Assembly (NCBI GenBank): GCA_026119855.1
Contig: JAOWBW010002511.1
Span: 1 to 64,000, forward strand
Direction: 5' to 3'
Source of the DNA: Campanula takesimana
Lineage: Eukaryota; Streptophyta; Magnoliopsida; Asterales; Campanulaceae
Length of the DNA: 64,000 bases
Both the position numbers and the translations under genes were made by a program. Position 1 is the stretch's first letter. Each line of letters begins with the position of its first letter. A model generated the notes under the pieces. It did not search any database, was not told where the DNA came from, and saw only the letters and a program-made list of their open reading frames with translations. Positions 1 through 11,600 of the stretch are shown in pieces.

Positions 1-60
1 TTGTCCATTCAAGCGATATACATATATCTATTTATTATTTATATTTCCTAGTCCAAGCCA

Positions 61-1014
61 TGAGATGATCAAAGGTGCCCTCCATACTTTGTGTGGAAGA
101 GGTTCAAACCTAGTTTGATCATAGCTTGTTGATTGTTCATTTACATTCTTGTCATGGATGATGCTCTTGTTGTTCATTTTGCTCATTTTAAGCTATGATG
201 ATCATGTGAGGATAAAGTCTCAATCTTTATCCTCATCACCTTTGATCTAGCCAAAATTCCCAAGTTTGGGTAATAAAGATCCCAATATTTATGGTTTGTT
301 CTTGTCCCTAAAGGATTAATCTTGCCTAGAAGAGCCATTTTGATGGTAAAGTTTCAATCTTTACTCATCAAATGGTCACTGTGGCTCAAAAGGGCATATT
401 GGCCACCTTTTTCATGTTTTCTCCCATGATTGCCTTTGATCATGCCCAAACTCTTGTTTTGGGAGGTTCTTTGATGATCAAATGGCATAGGAATGAGTGG
501 TTAATGTTGTTTTGTGTTGGAATAACAAACTGGGAATCAGAACAAGTTTGGTCCAGTTCAAGCAGAATGCTCTGTTTCTGCCTGGAACTGGACTGTTGCT
601 GAACAAACTGTAAAATCCCAGGAGTGGTCTCCCCATCCGTACGGCTACTTTGGCCGTATGGGGAGATTGACCATTTTTCCCTTCTGTCTTCTGTTTTCTT
701 GTCAAACAAAACCCTTTTTCAGTTGAAAAGGTGAATAAAAAAGTTACAACAAAAATTTTCCGTTAAAACACACACACACATGCACTTTTGTTAACTAACA
801 AGGGAGACTCGGCTTTGTCCGAGGCAACTTGGGAGGACGTATAAAAACTCTTCCAAGTTGTAACCTGATCTCCGAACCTTTGAACTCAAACTTTATCATT
901 TTGTTGGGTTTAAAATTAACAAAATGTGGCGGACTCCGTTAAAGGTCCGGTTCCCGTGTTTGGTATTTCGCCCTTGAAACGTGCTCGTGTTTTTTTTGGG
1001 GCGGGATCCTTACA
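61..1014 (+). repeat. 5' LTR of a non-coding LTR element (LARD-like)
   Basis: About 950 bp beginning TGAGATGATC and ending CCTTACA, repeated in direct orientation at 5165-6081. It is immediately followed by a primer-binding site, so this is the 5' LTR. Compared with the downstream copy it has an extra block of about 36 bp near position 145-180 lying between two TTGTTCATTT repeats, which suggests a slippage-type deletion in the other copy. Many other small indels indicate an old insertion. I found no matching 5-bp TSD outside the two LTRs. Confidence 0.8.
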
Positions 1015-1015
1015 G

Positions 1016-1034
1016 TGGCGACTCTGCTGGGGAT
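1016..1034 (+). other. Primer-binding site, Tat/Ogre type
   Basis: The sequence TGGCGACTCTGCTGGGGAT begins two bases after the LTR end. The same motif occurs on the minus strand at 14426-14444 beside another LTR. This kind of site is typical of Tat/Ogre-like gypsy elements. Confidence 0.75.
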
Positions 1035-2735
1035 TAGAGTTCTTTCGGACTTCTTTCTAGAAGATTCGGGGGTATTCTTGTGTGGGTCAAACTCCCGTTC
1101 CCGTTAGTTGACTTTGCATATTTGTGTGTGTTTTGATGTTTCTGTTTGAACTGTTTTGAGTACATACGTTTTTGGAAATACAATAAACTGGGGCTTGATG
1201 ATCAGAAGTTGGAAAAACTGAGAAAAATCTTCACCCTCTTGCTTTAGCCGTGCGGATACTTTGGGTAGGGGTCAGAATGTTGCCAATTAACAGTTTGGTG
1301 CAGGGCTGCAACATTCTGGGTGCCCCTCTGCTTTCTACTTGTCCAGGTTCCAATTTACAGTCTTACTTGTGCACATTACCTTCATTCTTTTGGCCAAAAC
1401 TTGATTTAAAAGGTGATAAAACTTGTTATGCATGATCTTTTGTCAATAAAATGGTTTCCAAAACCTCATCATGCATAATCCTTTTTGTAAGGGTTTTTTT
1501 TCTTGAGTCTTTTTGTTGTGCACAAATTGCTTTGTACAAAAGGGTTTCAATGTAAAATATTCTTTTGCAAAAGTTGATTCAAAATTCTTTGTTGTGCACA
1601 ACTTGGTACATGTACAAGTTTTTGGTCTTTGTTTGGTTATATTCCTTGATTTGTTGTGTATAAATTGCTCAATCCATGCTTGCTCATACTTGTTCATATC
1701 TGCTTATGCCATTCTCATGCTATCGAAAAACGAATTGAAAATCTCTCTTTACTCAAAAAGGAGAATAGAATGACTTCACACCACGCGCACTTGACCGTGT
1801 GCACGTTCCAAATACCCTTTAAAACCGGGGTGGATGCCACGATGAAGCTCGTTGGGCGCTCTTGTTCCCTCCGATGCGCGCACGGGTCCACCACCTTCCC
1901 TTCCGAACCGAGTCAACCACACTTGTCCGTGACACAAAAAACCCAGACTTTGGTTGGTTTTGGTCTAGCTCACGTTGCCATGTCCCTAATACGTGTCTGA
2001 GATTAATTATGGCCAAGTTAATGCCCGAGTCACGACTCCTTGTGAAAACAAGTGTGACCATGGTTAACTTTGACCCGGTCCTTGACTTATGCGTTAATAT
2101 GGCTATAATTAACCTAAGTCATGTGTTATGGATAGGGTGACACTGTGTTGTCAAACCCTAATGAATGGTTCATACTAATCATCCTTAAGCCCATGGATAA
2201 GATTCGAAGGCCCTCATCAAAGATGAGGTTATGCCGGAAGTCCCTTAAGTCCCTAGACGAATCTCGATCTTAACCGGGGCTTAATCATGATTGGAATGGC
2301 GCCGCGCATTGGGATCTTGTGATACACTAGACCCTAGGTTCGTTTCTTTTGGTCGGTGGAAGCCGCTTGCCCTATAGAACCCTCGCCCGGGACGGTCCAT
2401 CCTGGGAATGTGCAAGACAGGTGAAAAACAAGGGGTCTATAAGCGTAGTGATGGCCTCCACTGATCTAGGATTTAGAGTAGTTGTGAGAAAGAAGAGAAA
2501 TCTTTTCCAACCATTTAGGAAATAAAAAATCCTTTTTAAGTAAACTTGGATGAATAAATAATTGCACATTGCATGACTTTGCTCCGTTTTTGCTTCTTAG
2601 CCTTGATGCATTGCATTCTTGTGTTAATGAGCGTCATTTCGTTAAGTCTTTAGACGGATCCCCGTTATCCTCCAAGACTTCCATAAAGGCATTCGTTAAG
2701 CCTTTGGATGGATCCACGCTATCCTTCCAAGGTTG

Positions 2736-3080
2736 TCATTGTGATCCCTGTTGTGATCCCGTTGTGATCCCGTTGTGATCCCCGTTGTGATCCCCGTCGT
2801 GACCCTGTTGTGATCCCCATTGTGATCCCCGTTGTGATCCACGTTGTGATCCCCGTTGTGATCCACGTTGTGATCCCCGTTGTGATCCCTGATGTGATCC
2901 CCGTTGTGGTCCCCATTGTGATCCCGTTGTGATCCCCGTTGTGATCCCTGTTGTGATCCACGTTGTGATCCCCGTTGTGATCCCCGTTGTGATCCTGTTG
3001 TGATCCCGTTGTGATCCCGTTGTGATCCCCGTTGTGATCCACGTTGTGATCCGTGTGATCCCCGCTGTGATCCCCGCTGA
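2736..3080 (+). repeat. 12-13 bp minisatellite (GTTGTGATCCCC unit)
   Basis: More than twenty consecutive degenerate copies of a GTTGTGATCCC(C) unit inside the non-coding LTR element. Length variation of one C between units shifts frame repeatedly. On the minus strand one frame reads through as Asp-His-Asn-Gly-type repeats, but I treat that as a by-product of the repeat. Confidence 0.9.
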
Positions 3081-3084
3081 AACC

Positions 3085-3245
3085 TCCGGTAAACCCCTAG
3101 TTGTTGTCCCTAGGTCCCCGCTGAGATTCCCGCTGGAACCCTAGGTGTTGTCCCCTAGGTCCCCGTTGAAATTCCCGCCAAACCCCTAGGTGTTGTCCCC
3201 TAGGTCCCGTTAAGATCCCCGTTAAACCCCTAGGCGTAGTTCCCT
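3085..3245 (+). repeat. CCCCTAGGTGTTGTCC repeat block
   Basis: Three to four degenerate copies of a unit of about 45-50 bp containing AACCCCTAGGTGTTGTCCC and GGTCCCCGTTGAAATTCCCG, directly following the 12-bp minisatellite. Both blocks probably grew by slippage within the same non-coding region. Confidence 0.75.
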
Positions 3246-5164
3246 AAGAAGTTAGTCAAGTCTTTGGACGGATCCCTGTTATCCTCCAAAGCGTTTGTTA
3301 AAGAAAAGAAACAAAAGGTTCTTAGGGTAACTCTCTCCCCTTCCTTGGGCCGTCACATGATGACCAATTCTGCGCCCCTCATGCCATTTCGTTCCCGTCA
3401 GTGTCGTCGCATGACCATGACCCCTTCGAGTTTAGCTGTCATGGCACCACATGGTAATATACCTTGGTCAAGAATTGGCCTCCTCAATTTGCACCTCCAT
3501 GTGATGACCATCTCAGTTGCTCCAATCGCCTTGATGGCTCGAACTAGTGTGAGTACCATCTGGTCCCAAGCCAGTAAGGTTCTCTCCCATGTTGTTCTGA
3601 CTATATTCCGACAAGCCAAGGAGGCTACTTGTCCCCATAACCTTTAAGTTAGGGCCCTTAGGGCCGCTCTCCGTCACCCTAGGAAGTCCGTTTGGAAAGT
3701 GAGTCAATCACTCACCTCTTCCCAAAAGCCCGTTTGAATTAGGCCAACTTAAGTCATGTTCGTCTCTTCGTTAAACCCATTTGAATGTGTGAGTCTTTTA
3801 CTCAAATGAAATGTGTATGTGTCGATCCTTAAAAAAAAAAAAAAGTGTGTGAGTCTTTTACTCAAATAGAAAATGCGTGTGTCAATCCTCATTCAAAAAA
3901 TTGGAAATCAAGTTTTCTTAAAATAAGAGGTCAACTCTTTTCCAAAGGCTAATCCGCTAATGAGGCGTTCCTCTCAAATCATGGTATAATTTCACCTCGA
4001 GGTTTAAAATGCTAAAGTCCTTTGCAGTCTTGTCCACCGGAAACATCAACCAAGGAGCCCACATCTGAAATGACGTCTGAGACTTCCATCCACTTGAGCA
4101 GGATTGGGACACCGTCCACGAGAAGAGGCCATGCCTCGGAGGCCCAAAGGCGGCTACATCAAATGGAGATCCGTACCTTTCGCCGAATGCCATGCGCGAG
4201 GTTACACCCCTTGAAAGGAAGTCACCAAAAGGAGATGGCCGAATATGGGCCCGCCGGTGGTCGCAATGCCAAGCCAAGTGGAGATCTCGCGACTTCTTTC
4301 CCGATGACACGGAACCCGAAGTTCCCCGCGGAAGATATGGAATATGCCGCCGACAAACCCTCCAACAATCAAAGAAGAAAAGGAACATCGCGTGTCATAG
4401 GAGCCCATCCCTTAAAAAAAATGATGAGTCTTCCAGCCTCGTAGGATCTAGATTTTCACAAAAGTCCGTCCCGGACTGTGTCTTTTTATTTTGCAAAGGT
4501 CCGCACTTGGACATGTATGTACAAAGATATCTATATAAAAGAGTCATTTTCATTCTCTTCTCCCTAGACTTGAGACATTATTTGCAATATATATTTACTC
4601 TTGAAATTGCTTTGCTTGTTATGATCAATTGATTGCTACGTCCCCAAAACGATGAATTGACTTCTAAGCATACTAGTCAATGACGACTCATTAAGGGCGA
4701 ATGGACCTAACACGAATGAGAAATGCTAAACGCAAACAATTAATCTTGATGTGAATAAATGTTGTGATCAATTGGCATAAAAAAACCATTAATGCAAGTC
4801 TTCCCTCATACACTTCCCGATACACAACCGATACCCCTTTCCAAAACCAATTCTTGATGCACATCGAAGGCATCCCGAGACAGTGAAAAGGTGAGGACGT
4901 TGTTGCTCGACCACCAAGATCTGACAGTGCTCAAACGTGTGCGACCAAGCGTAGGGCTTCCTGAAATCTTCAAAGTCAGCCCAAAGTAACAGGCACACCA
5001 CCAAGGGGATACAAAGGAGCCAATGCCCAAGAAAGTGAGCTGGGGCTGATGTTTACCTCCTCCCGAAAAAAAAAAAAAAAAAAAAAGGGAGAAGAGGGAA
5101 AGGAAATGAATGTATGGAAAGAAGGAAAAGAAATAGCGGAAAGAAAAGCCCGTTAGCACCAAAA

Positions 5165-6081
5165 GAGATGATCAAAGGTGCCCTCCATACTTTGTGTGGA
5201 AGAGGTTCAAACCAAGTTTGATCATGGATTGTTGATTGTTCATTTTGCTCATTTTAAGCTATGATGATCATGTTGAGGATAAAGTCTCAATCTTTATCCT
5301 CCTCACCTTGATCTAGCCCAAAATTCCCAAGTTTGGGTAATAAAGATCCAATCTTTATGGTTTTTCTTGTCCCTAAAGGATTAATCTTGCCTAGAAGAAC
5401 CATTTTGATGGTAGAGTTTCAATCTTTACTCATCAAATGGTCACTATGGCTCAAAAGGGCATATTGGCCACCTTTTTCATGTTTCTCCCATTGATTGCCT
5501 TTGATCATGCCCAAACTCTTGTTTTGGGAGGTTCTTTGATGATCAAATGGCATAGGAAATGAGTGGTTAATGTTGTTTTGTGTTGGAATAACAAACTGGA
5601 ATCAGAACAGTTTGGTCCAGTTCAAGCAGAATGCTCTGTTTCTGCTTGGAACTGGACTGTTGCTTGAACAAATTGTAAAATCCCAGGAGTGGTCTCCCCA
5701 TCCGTACGGCTACTTTGGCCGTATGGGGAGATTGACCATTTTGCCCTTCTATCTTCTGTTTTCTTGTCAAACAAACCCTTTTTTCGGTTGAAAAGATGAA
5801 TAAAAAGTTAAAACAAAGATTTTCCGTTAAAACACACACACACACACATGCACTTTTGTTAACTAACAAGGGAGACTCGGCTTTGTCCGAGGCAACTTGG
5901 GAGGACGTAAAAACTCTTCCCAGTTGTAACCTGATCTCCGAACCTTTGAACTCAAACCTTTGTCATTTTGTTGGGTTTAAAATTAACAAATGTGGCGACT
6001 TCGTTAAGTTGGTCTGTTCCCAGCGTTTGGTATTTCGCCCTTGAAACGTGCTCGTGTTTTTTCTGGGGCGGGATCCTTACA
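5165..6081 (+). repeat. 3' LTR of the non-coding LTR element
   Basis: Direct repeat of 61-1014, ending CCTTACA. No primer-binding site follows, as expected for a 3' LTR. The first base corresponding to the TG terminus has changed. Confidence 0.8.
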
Positions 6082-7200
6082 GTTGGTCTCCAACAAAAGA
6101 CACCAGTTGTCGTCGTTGATGGTGCTTGCCAAAGTCAAGAGATCGAGATCTTCTTCAATGTGGATTAGCGTTATATGCGCGGTGCTCTCCATGTCATCTT
6201 CGTTGTTGAGTTTTTTGATCTTGATGGAGTCCCTGAAGGCTGTCTGACTTTTGGTCTCTAACCTCTAAAATTGAGAGGTTGGTTTGTTAAGGGAAAATGT
6301 TTAACTCACGAAAATTTCTGAGGCAAGGGTTTTTAACCTCTCAATGTAAGAGGCCGGCTTGAGCTATTAGGTCTGGCGAGAGTCACCCGTTGTTGTCGTT
6401 GATGGTGCTCGCTCAGTGGTGTCGAGATGTTCCTTCGAAGTAATAATAAAAGATGCATGTAATATGTACAAAGAAAAATAATTAATGTATAGAGCGTTTT
6501 TTTTTTTTTTCACACCCTCTCCTTTTTTGCACTCATCATTTTTTTTTTGACACCCTCTCCTTTTTTGTACTCATCATTTTTTTTATTTTTTATTTTTGCA
6601 TTACAATAATTGGAAATTTACAATGAATGATGTAAAACATGATGCAGGAATTAACAAATAACATTTTCATTATAAGAACAATAATTTTCTGGCTCTTTGC
6701 ACTGGCTTGGTCACTTCAAATCTGTGTCTGATAGTTGGCGGGAACTCCATCGATCGCTTTCTATAAACTTCCTGATTGCCTTCGTTTGTGAATCCCATAG
6801 AGCACCGTCGACCTAGTTCTCACCTCAATTAATCGCAATCTAAAATTAGTCCCGTTTATTATCATTTGCTTTTAATTAAGTTAGATTAATCATTTGTGGG
6901 ACCAAATTTACAAAATACGTGATTATGAAGGCACTTGATTATAACGCAAGTCATTAACTGAAAATGTGTATTTACAAGACAAGCAAGCAAATAAATATTA
7001 TACAGGAAAAGATGACACGCAAGCATGGATTTGGAAGACGAAGAAAGAGGGAGCATTTTTTTTAGAACAGGCCCGAAAGCAAAAGGGATTAGAGTTTGGG
7101 CGGTGTTCCCTATTTACAGCAAAAGAGACATAATCCCCCGAGTCAGTAAGCATTCCATCATTAGCAAAACATTTCCTCGAGTTGATAAATTGCGCTCATC
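6082..7200. other. Non-coding stretch between two LTR elements
   Basis: I see no gene. It holds two copies of a GTTGATGGTGCT-containing segment (near 6115 and 6398), two opposed segments reading AACCTCTC and GAGAGGTT, and a tandem duplication of about 43 bp (CACCCTCTCCTTTTTTG core, 6512-6590). Part of 6600-7200 may be the truncated end of the minus-strand Tat/Ogre-like element. Confidence 0.5.
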
Positions 7201-7202
7201 AT

Positions 7203-8160
7203 CTAACAAAAGAGAACTCCTTCCTTGGGGCTCAGTGAGCCCCTAGGATAACACCTTCGAACTTGAAGCCTTTGGGGAAGGCTTTGGGATAGCTTCTTTA
7301 TCAATAAGGTCCTGGAGGGCGTTCTGAGAGACCAACACGAGTCTGTATCATGACCCCAAAATTGATGATACATGCAGAGCTTTGAGGGGTCCCAAGATTT
7401 AGGCAACGGGTTGGGTAACTTATACCCTTCCATGGGCTTCATGATTCCCTGAGAAACCAAACTGTAAAAAACACTGGATATCGGGGCTCCAAATTCATCA
7501 AATTTTCTATCTTCCTTTCGAACCAAACTCTTCTCCTTAGCCTTTCCAGATGGGACAGGATTGTAAGCTTTCGGGGTTCCATACGGGTTTACACAATATG
7601 GAGTCACATGCCTTGGGGCGTTACGATTGTCATAAGGCGGGTTGATTTGCGGTATGGGCTTCTCAATGATTTCCTCATCAATAAGGTTTTGGATTATATG
7701 ATGGAGTTGAAAGCAATTGTCTGTGCTATGCCCTCTTGACTGATGAAACTCACAATGCACAGAATCATCCCAACGTTTTGGCAACGGATTTGGCGGCACA
7801 TAACCTTCCATAGGTTTCAATAAGCCTCGAGCCATTAAGTCGTGGAGTATCACACTCATGGAGCATACAATTCATCAAAGTGCCTATCATAGGGAATGAA
7901 CCTCCTTGAACCGATTTTAAATTTCCATGGAACAGACACTTGATCACTAGAAGTATTTCTTGAAGACATGTTCTGATTACGAAATTTGGAAAACAACGGT
8001 CTCATTTCATGCTCAAATTCATTTACAGGAACATCAGACCCAAATGGAGCTTTCCCTTTTCCCAAACCATGATATGAGAAATTTTTCCCGGCCCCTACAT
8101 ATTGCATCATCTCGATAAAGGAAGTGAAAGTTGGTATAGTGTTTTGAGTTTGATCCGGGT
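7203..8160 (-). pseudogene. gag, C-terminal part, of the Tat/Ogre-like element
   Basis: The minus strand encodes a Gag tail with two zinc-knuckle-like motifs, CEFHQSRGHSTDNC and CMYHQFWGHDTDSC, each next to a segment with the pattern GLLKPMEGY / GIMKPMEGY. This repeated knuckle arrangement is typical of Tat/Ogre Gag proteins. There are two single-base frame changes, near 7858 (Ala-Pro then TGA, with the continuation in the next frame) and near 7330. After the second correction the frame ends at a stop just before the palindrome at 7227-7243. The N-terminal part of the same frame lies at 13151-13432, on the other side of the copia insertion. No pol follows to the left, so the element is truncated or was non-autonomous. 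Confidence 0.8.
7227..7243. other. Perfect 8-bp-arm palindrome after the gag stop
   Basis: GGGGCTCAGTGAGCCCC has two 8-bp arms around one base and lies immediately downstream (minus sense) of the frame that ends the gag remnant. It could form a short hairpin in the transcript. A role is not shown. Confidence 0.6.
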
Positions 8161-8614
8161 TGTTGGAGTAGAGATCCCTCAAAGGAACAAGGAGAAGAAA
8201 ATCTGGAGCAGTGCTCCAGGCGGGCGCCTGGTATTGACCAGGCGGGCGCCCGGTTTGGACAGAAGGTCCGGTTCCTGGAATTGGTATGTAAGCGGGCGCC
8301 TGGTCCCCTTCAAGCGGGCGCCTGGAATGCCGAGAAAGTGCAGATTTTCAGGATTTCTCTTATGTTTAGGTTTAGGTCTTACTCTTGGTTTGCTAAATAA
8401 ACAATGTTCCGCCCCCATACTCATTGTAACTCAGATTTAACATATTATAGTGCAAGATCCTGGCTTGGTAGTGCCCCCAGACGTAGTCAAACATATTGAC
8501 GAACTGGGTAAACAATTTCTGTGTCTTTTCTTGCTTTGATTTATTGTGCTTTGTTTGTGTGCTCTTATTGTTCTTGTGTGTTTGCTTGGGTAGTGGAGGG
8601 CAATATCCACAACA
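8161..8614 (+). repeat. 5' LTR of the copia element
   Basis: 454 bp, 5 substitutions from the 3' LTR. It contains four GGCGCC palindromes in GCGGGCGCC-type contexts (8223, 8245, 8295, 8317). Near 8392 the candidate TATA box reads CTAAATAAAC, whereas the 3' LTR has CTATATAAAC at the same place. Confidence 0.96.
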
Positions 8615-8616
8615 AC

Positions 8617-8630
8617 TGGTATCAAGAGCT
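8617..8630 (+). other. Copia primer-binding site (initiator-Met tRNA type, variant)
   Basis: TGGTATCAAGAGCT begins two bases after the 5' LTR. The usual plant copia site is TGGTATCAGAGC, so this is a variant with one inserted A. Confidence 0.8.
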
Positions 8631-8699
8631 CTGGTTGGAGATCAGGGTTAATCGTAAGATTGGTTTATCAAGCGATTGGGTGTTGTCAAGCAATCAAGA

Positions 8700-11600
8700 A
8701 TGGGCAAGGACAAACAGGCGGTTGAGAAATTTGATGGTTCTGACTACGGGTTTTGGAGGATGCAAATAGAGGATCTCTTGTACAACAAAGATCTCTATAA
8801 GCCTCTAAAGGGTGTCAAACCAGAAGGAGAAAAGCAAGAAGATTGGGATCTCATGGATCGGAAGGCCCTAGGGGTGGTTAGATCTACTTTGTCAAAGTGG
8901 ATCGCGAAGACTACCAAGAAGGCGAAAACCACAAAGGAGCTATTGGATTATCTTACTGAGAGATTTGAAACTCCATCTGCTGCAAACAAAGTTGATTTGA
9001 TACGCAAGATGGGTAGTCTCAAGATGCAAGAGGGAGGATCCTTAGCTAAGCACATCGATGAGTTTATGGATGTTATAGACTCATTGACTGCGCTGGATAT
9101 TACGTTTGATGATGAGGTTCATGCGTGCTTGTTGCTAGCGTCTTTACCAGGAAGTTGGAGCGGAACGGTGACAGCGATCAATGCTTCAGCGGGTAAGAAC
9201 AAGTTGAAGTATGATGATGTTAAGGATTTCTTGTTGGGCGAGGAAAATCGTTTGAAGAAGTTGGGGACATCGTCTACTTTGGGATCGGCCTTAGCTACTA
9301 CTAGCAGGGGAAGGCCGGGTACTAGCAATAAGGGGAGAACTGAATCAATGGAAAACGTAGTGGGTGGTAAGGGCAAGGCCGTGGAGATCAGAGATAAACC
9401 AAGGGTTGCGAAAGGATCGGTGCAGTGTTATCATTGCAAGGAGTTAGGACACTACAAAAAGGATTGTCCCAATCGTGGGGGCAATTCGGTGAATGTGACA
9501 GTCGAAGGTGATGATATACTGGTTCTGAGTGTTAGTAGTGCACTAGAATCATGGGTGCTGGATTCGGGGGCATCATTCCACTCTTGCGGGCATGCAGAAG
9601 AGATGGAAAATTATACTTCCGGTGATTTCGGTAAGGTCTATCTGGCGGATGGCGAGCCTTTGGAAATCAAGGGGAAGGGGGATGTCAGAATAGGAGCATC
9701 GGATGGGAAGGTCTTACATCTGAACGGGGTCAAGCACATTCCGGGTTTGAAAAAGAACCTATTATCAGTTGGGCAGTTGGACGAAGAAGGTTACAAGGTA
9801 ACATTCGGCTGCAGGAACTGGGTTATTACCAAGGAGGATCGTGAGATCGCTCGGGGTGATAAGGAGGGGACACTGTATTTGGCGAATAACACCAAGGATA
9901 GTATCGCGGTGGCGTCAGCCAAGGGTGATACTGATTTGTGGCACTGTCGATTGGGTCACCTGAGTGAGAAGGGGATGAAGATACTTTGTTCAAAGGGACT
10001 ACTACCGGGTTTGAAGACAGTCGACGTGGGGATCTGCGAAGATTGTGTGTTTGGCAAACAGGCGAGAAGTAATTTCTCGAGGACAGGTAGGGCTTTGAGG
10101 GAAGCAAAGTTAGAACTGGTTCACACGGATTTGTGGGGACCATCTCCGGTAACTTCTCTGGGTGGTGCGTCATATTACATGACCTTCATTGATGATTCAA
10201 CAAGGAAGGTCTGGGTTTATTTCTTGAAACACAAAGATGAGGCATTCGAGGTGTTTAAGAAATGGATGGCCTTGGTGGAGAATCAGACGGGACTTAAGCT
10301 TAAGTGCTTGAGGTCAGATAACGGAGGGGAGTATGTGCTCGGGGAGTTCAAGGAATATTGTGCAGCGAATGGCATTCGCATGGAGAAGACTCCAAAGGGC
10401 ACACCACAACACAACGGGGTTGCAGAGAGGATGAACAGGACATTGAACGAGCAGGCTAGAAGTATGAGGTTGAAGTGTGGACTTCCGAAGACATTTTGGG
10501 CATATGCAGTTGACACGGCGGCTTTCTTGATCAATAGGGGACCATCGGTACCATTGGGGAATGGAATTCCAGAGGAAGCATGGAGTGGCAAGCAGGTAAA
10601 TCTGTCCTTTCTTCGCATATTTGGCTGCGTTTCATATGTTCATATTGATTCTGCTGATAGAACTAAGTTAGATGCAAAATCTGTAAAATGTACGTTTATT
10701 GGGTATGGTGGGGATGACTTCGGGTATAAATTTTGGGATGACCAAAACCATAAAATTATTCGTAGTCGAGATGTGGTATTCAATGAACAGGTTTTGTACA
10801 AGGACAGAAAGGGGGCATCTGATGATATTAGTTCGGAACCGGAGGTTGTAGAGGTGGATATTCCAGACTCGGGTGGGAGCAGGACGGTTCATGATGACCA
10901 AGGTCAGGGGGTCACTGAAGATGAACCACATACTCCGGAACCGGATATTCCGCTGCGTAGATCCAGCAGGTTGCGTGGATCACCTGACAGGTATACTCCT
11001 TCAAATTACTATTTGTTGTTGACAGATAGTGGGGAACCAGAATGTTATGCGGAGGCTGTTCGTAGTTCACCTTGTGATAAGTGGAAAGCTGCGATGGATG
11101 ATGAGATGGACTCATTGAAAGCCAACAAAACTTGGGAGTTGATTAGACTGCCTAAGGGGAAGAAGGCATTGCATAACAAGTGGGTTTACCGGATCAAGGA
11201 GGAGGCAAACGGCAGTAAACGTTACAAGGCAAGATTGGTTGTAAAGGGCTTTCAGCAAAAGTACGGTATTGACTACACCGAGGTATTCACTCCTGTTGTG
11301 AAGATGACCACTATCAGAATGTTTCTAGGGATAGTAGTGGCGGATAACTTGTTGCTGGAACAGATGGATGTAAAAACGGCCTTTCTTCATGGTGATTTGG
11401 AGGAAGAAATTTACATGGTACAACCAGAGGGTTACTTGTCTAAGGGTAACGAGGAACTGGTTTGCAGGTTGACTAAGAGCTTGTATGGCCTTAAACAAGC
11501 TCCTAGGCAGTGGTACAGGAAGTTTGATGGATTTATGCACGATATTGATTTTATCAGATGTGAGGCGGATCATTGTTGCTACTTCAAGAACACGGACAAT

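Larger units (their letters stand above)
1015..5164 (+). mobile_element. Internal region of the non-coding LTR element
   Basis: About 4.1 kb between the two LTRs, with no gag or pol similarity in any frame. It holds a 12-bp minisatellite (2736-3080), a second repeat block (3085-3245) and three copies of a segment of about 34 bp containing GGATCC (near 2644, 2697 and 3257). An open stretch at 4022-4444 (+) has no recognisable domain. A poly-A run (5069-5086) and purine-rich sequence precede the 3' LTR. The absence of coding sequence makes this a LARD-like, non-autonomous element that would need proteins supplied in trans. Confidence 0.65.

Noticed and set aside
2719..3042. 107-codon minus-strand ORF of Asp-His-Asn-Gly repeats
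   Set aside because: It is a by-product of the 12-bp minisatellite; unit length varies and no start context or homologue is recognised.
61..6081. TSD for the non-coding LTR element
   Set aside because: AGCCA before 61 and GTTGG after 6081 do not match, so insertion boundaries could not be confirmed.
8676..8699. Start of the copia polyprotein upstream of 8700
   Set aside because: The frame is open but begins at TTG; the first ATG at 8700 is the better start.
9826..10173. Minus-strand ORFs inside the copia polyprotein
   Set aside because: They overlap the intact gag-pol frame and have no domain; codon pattern follows the plus strand.
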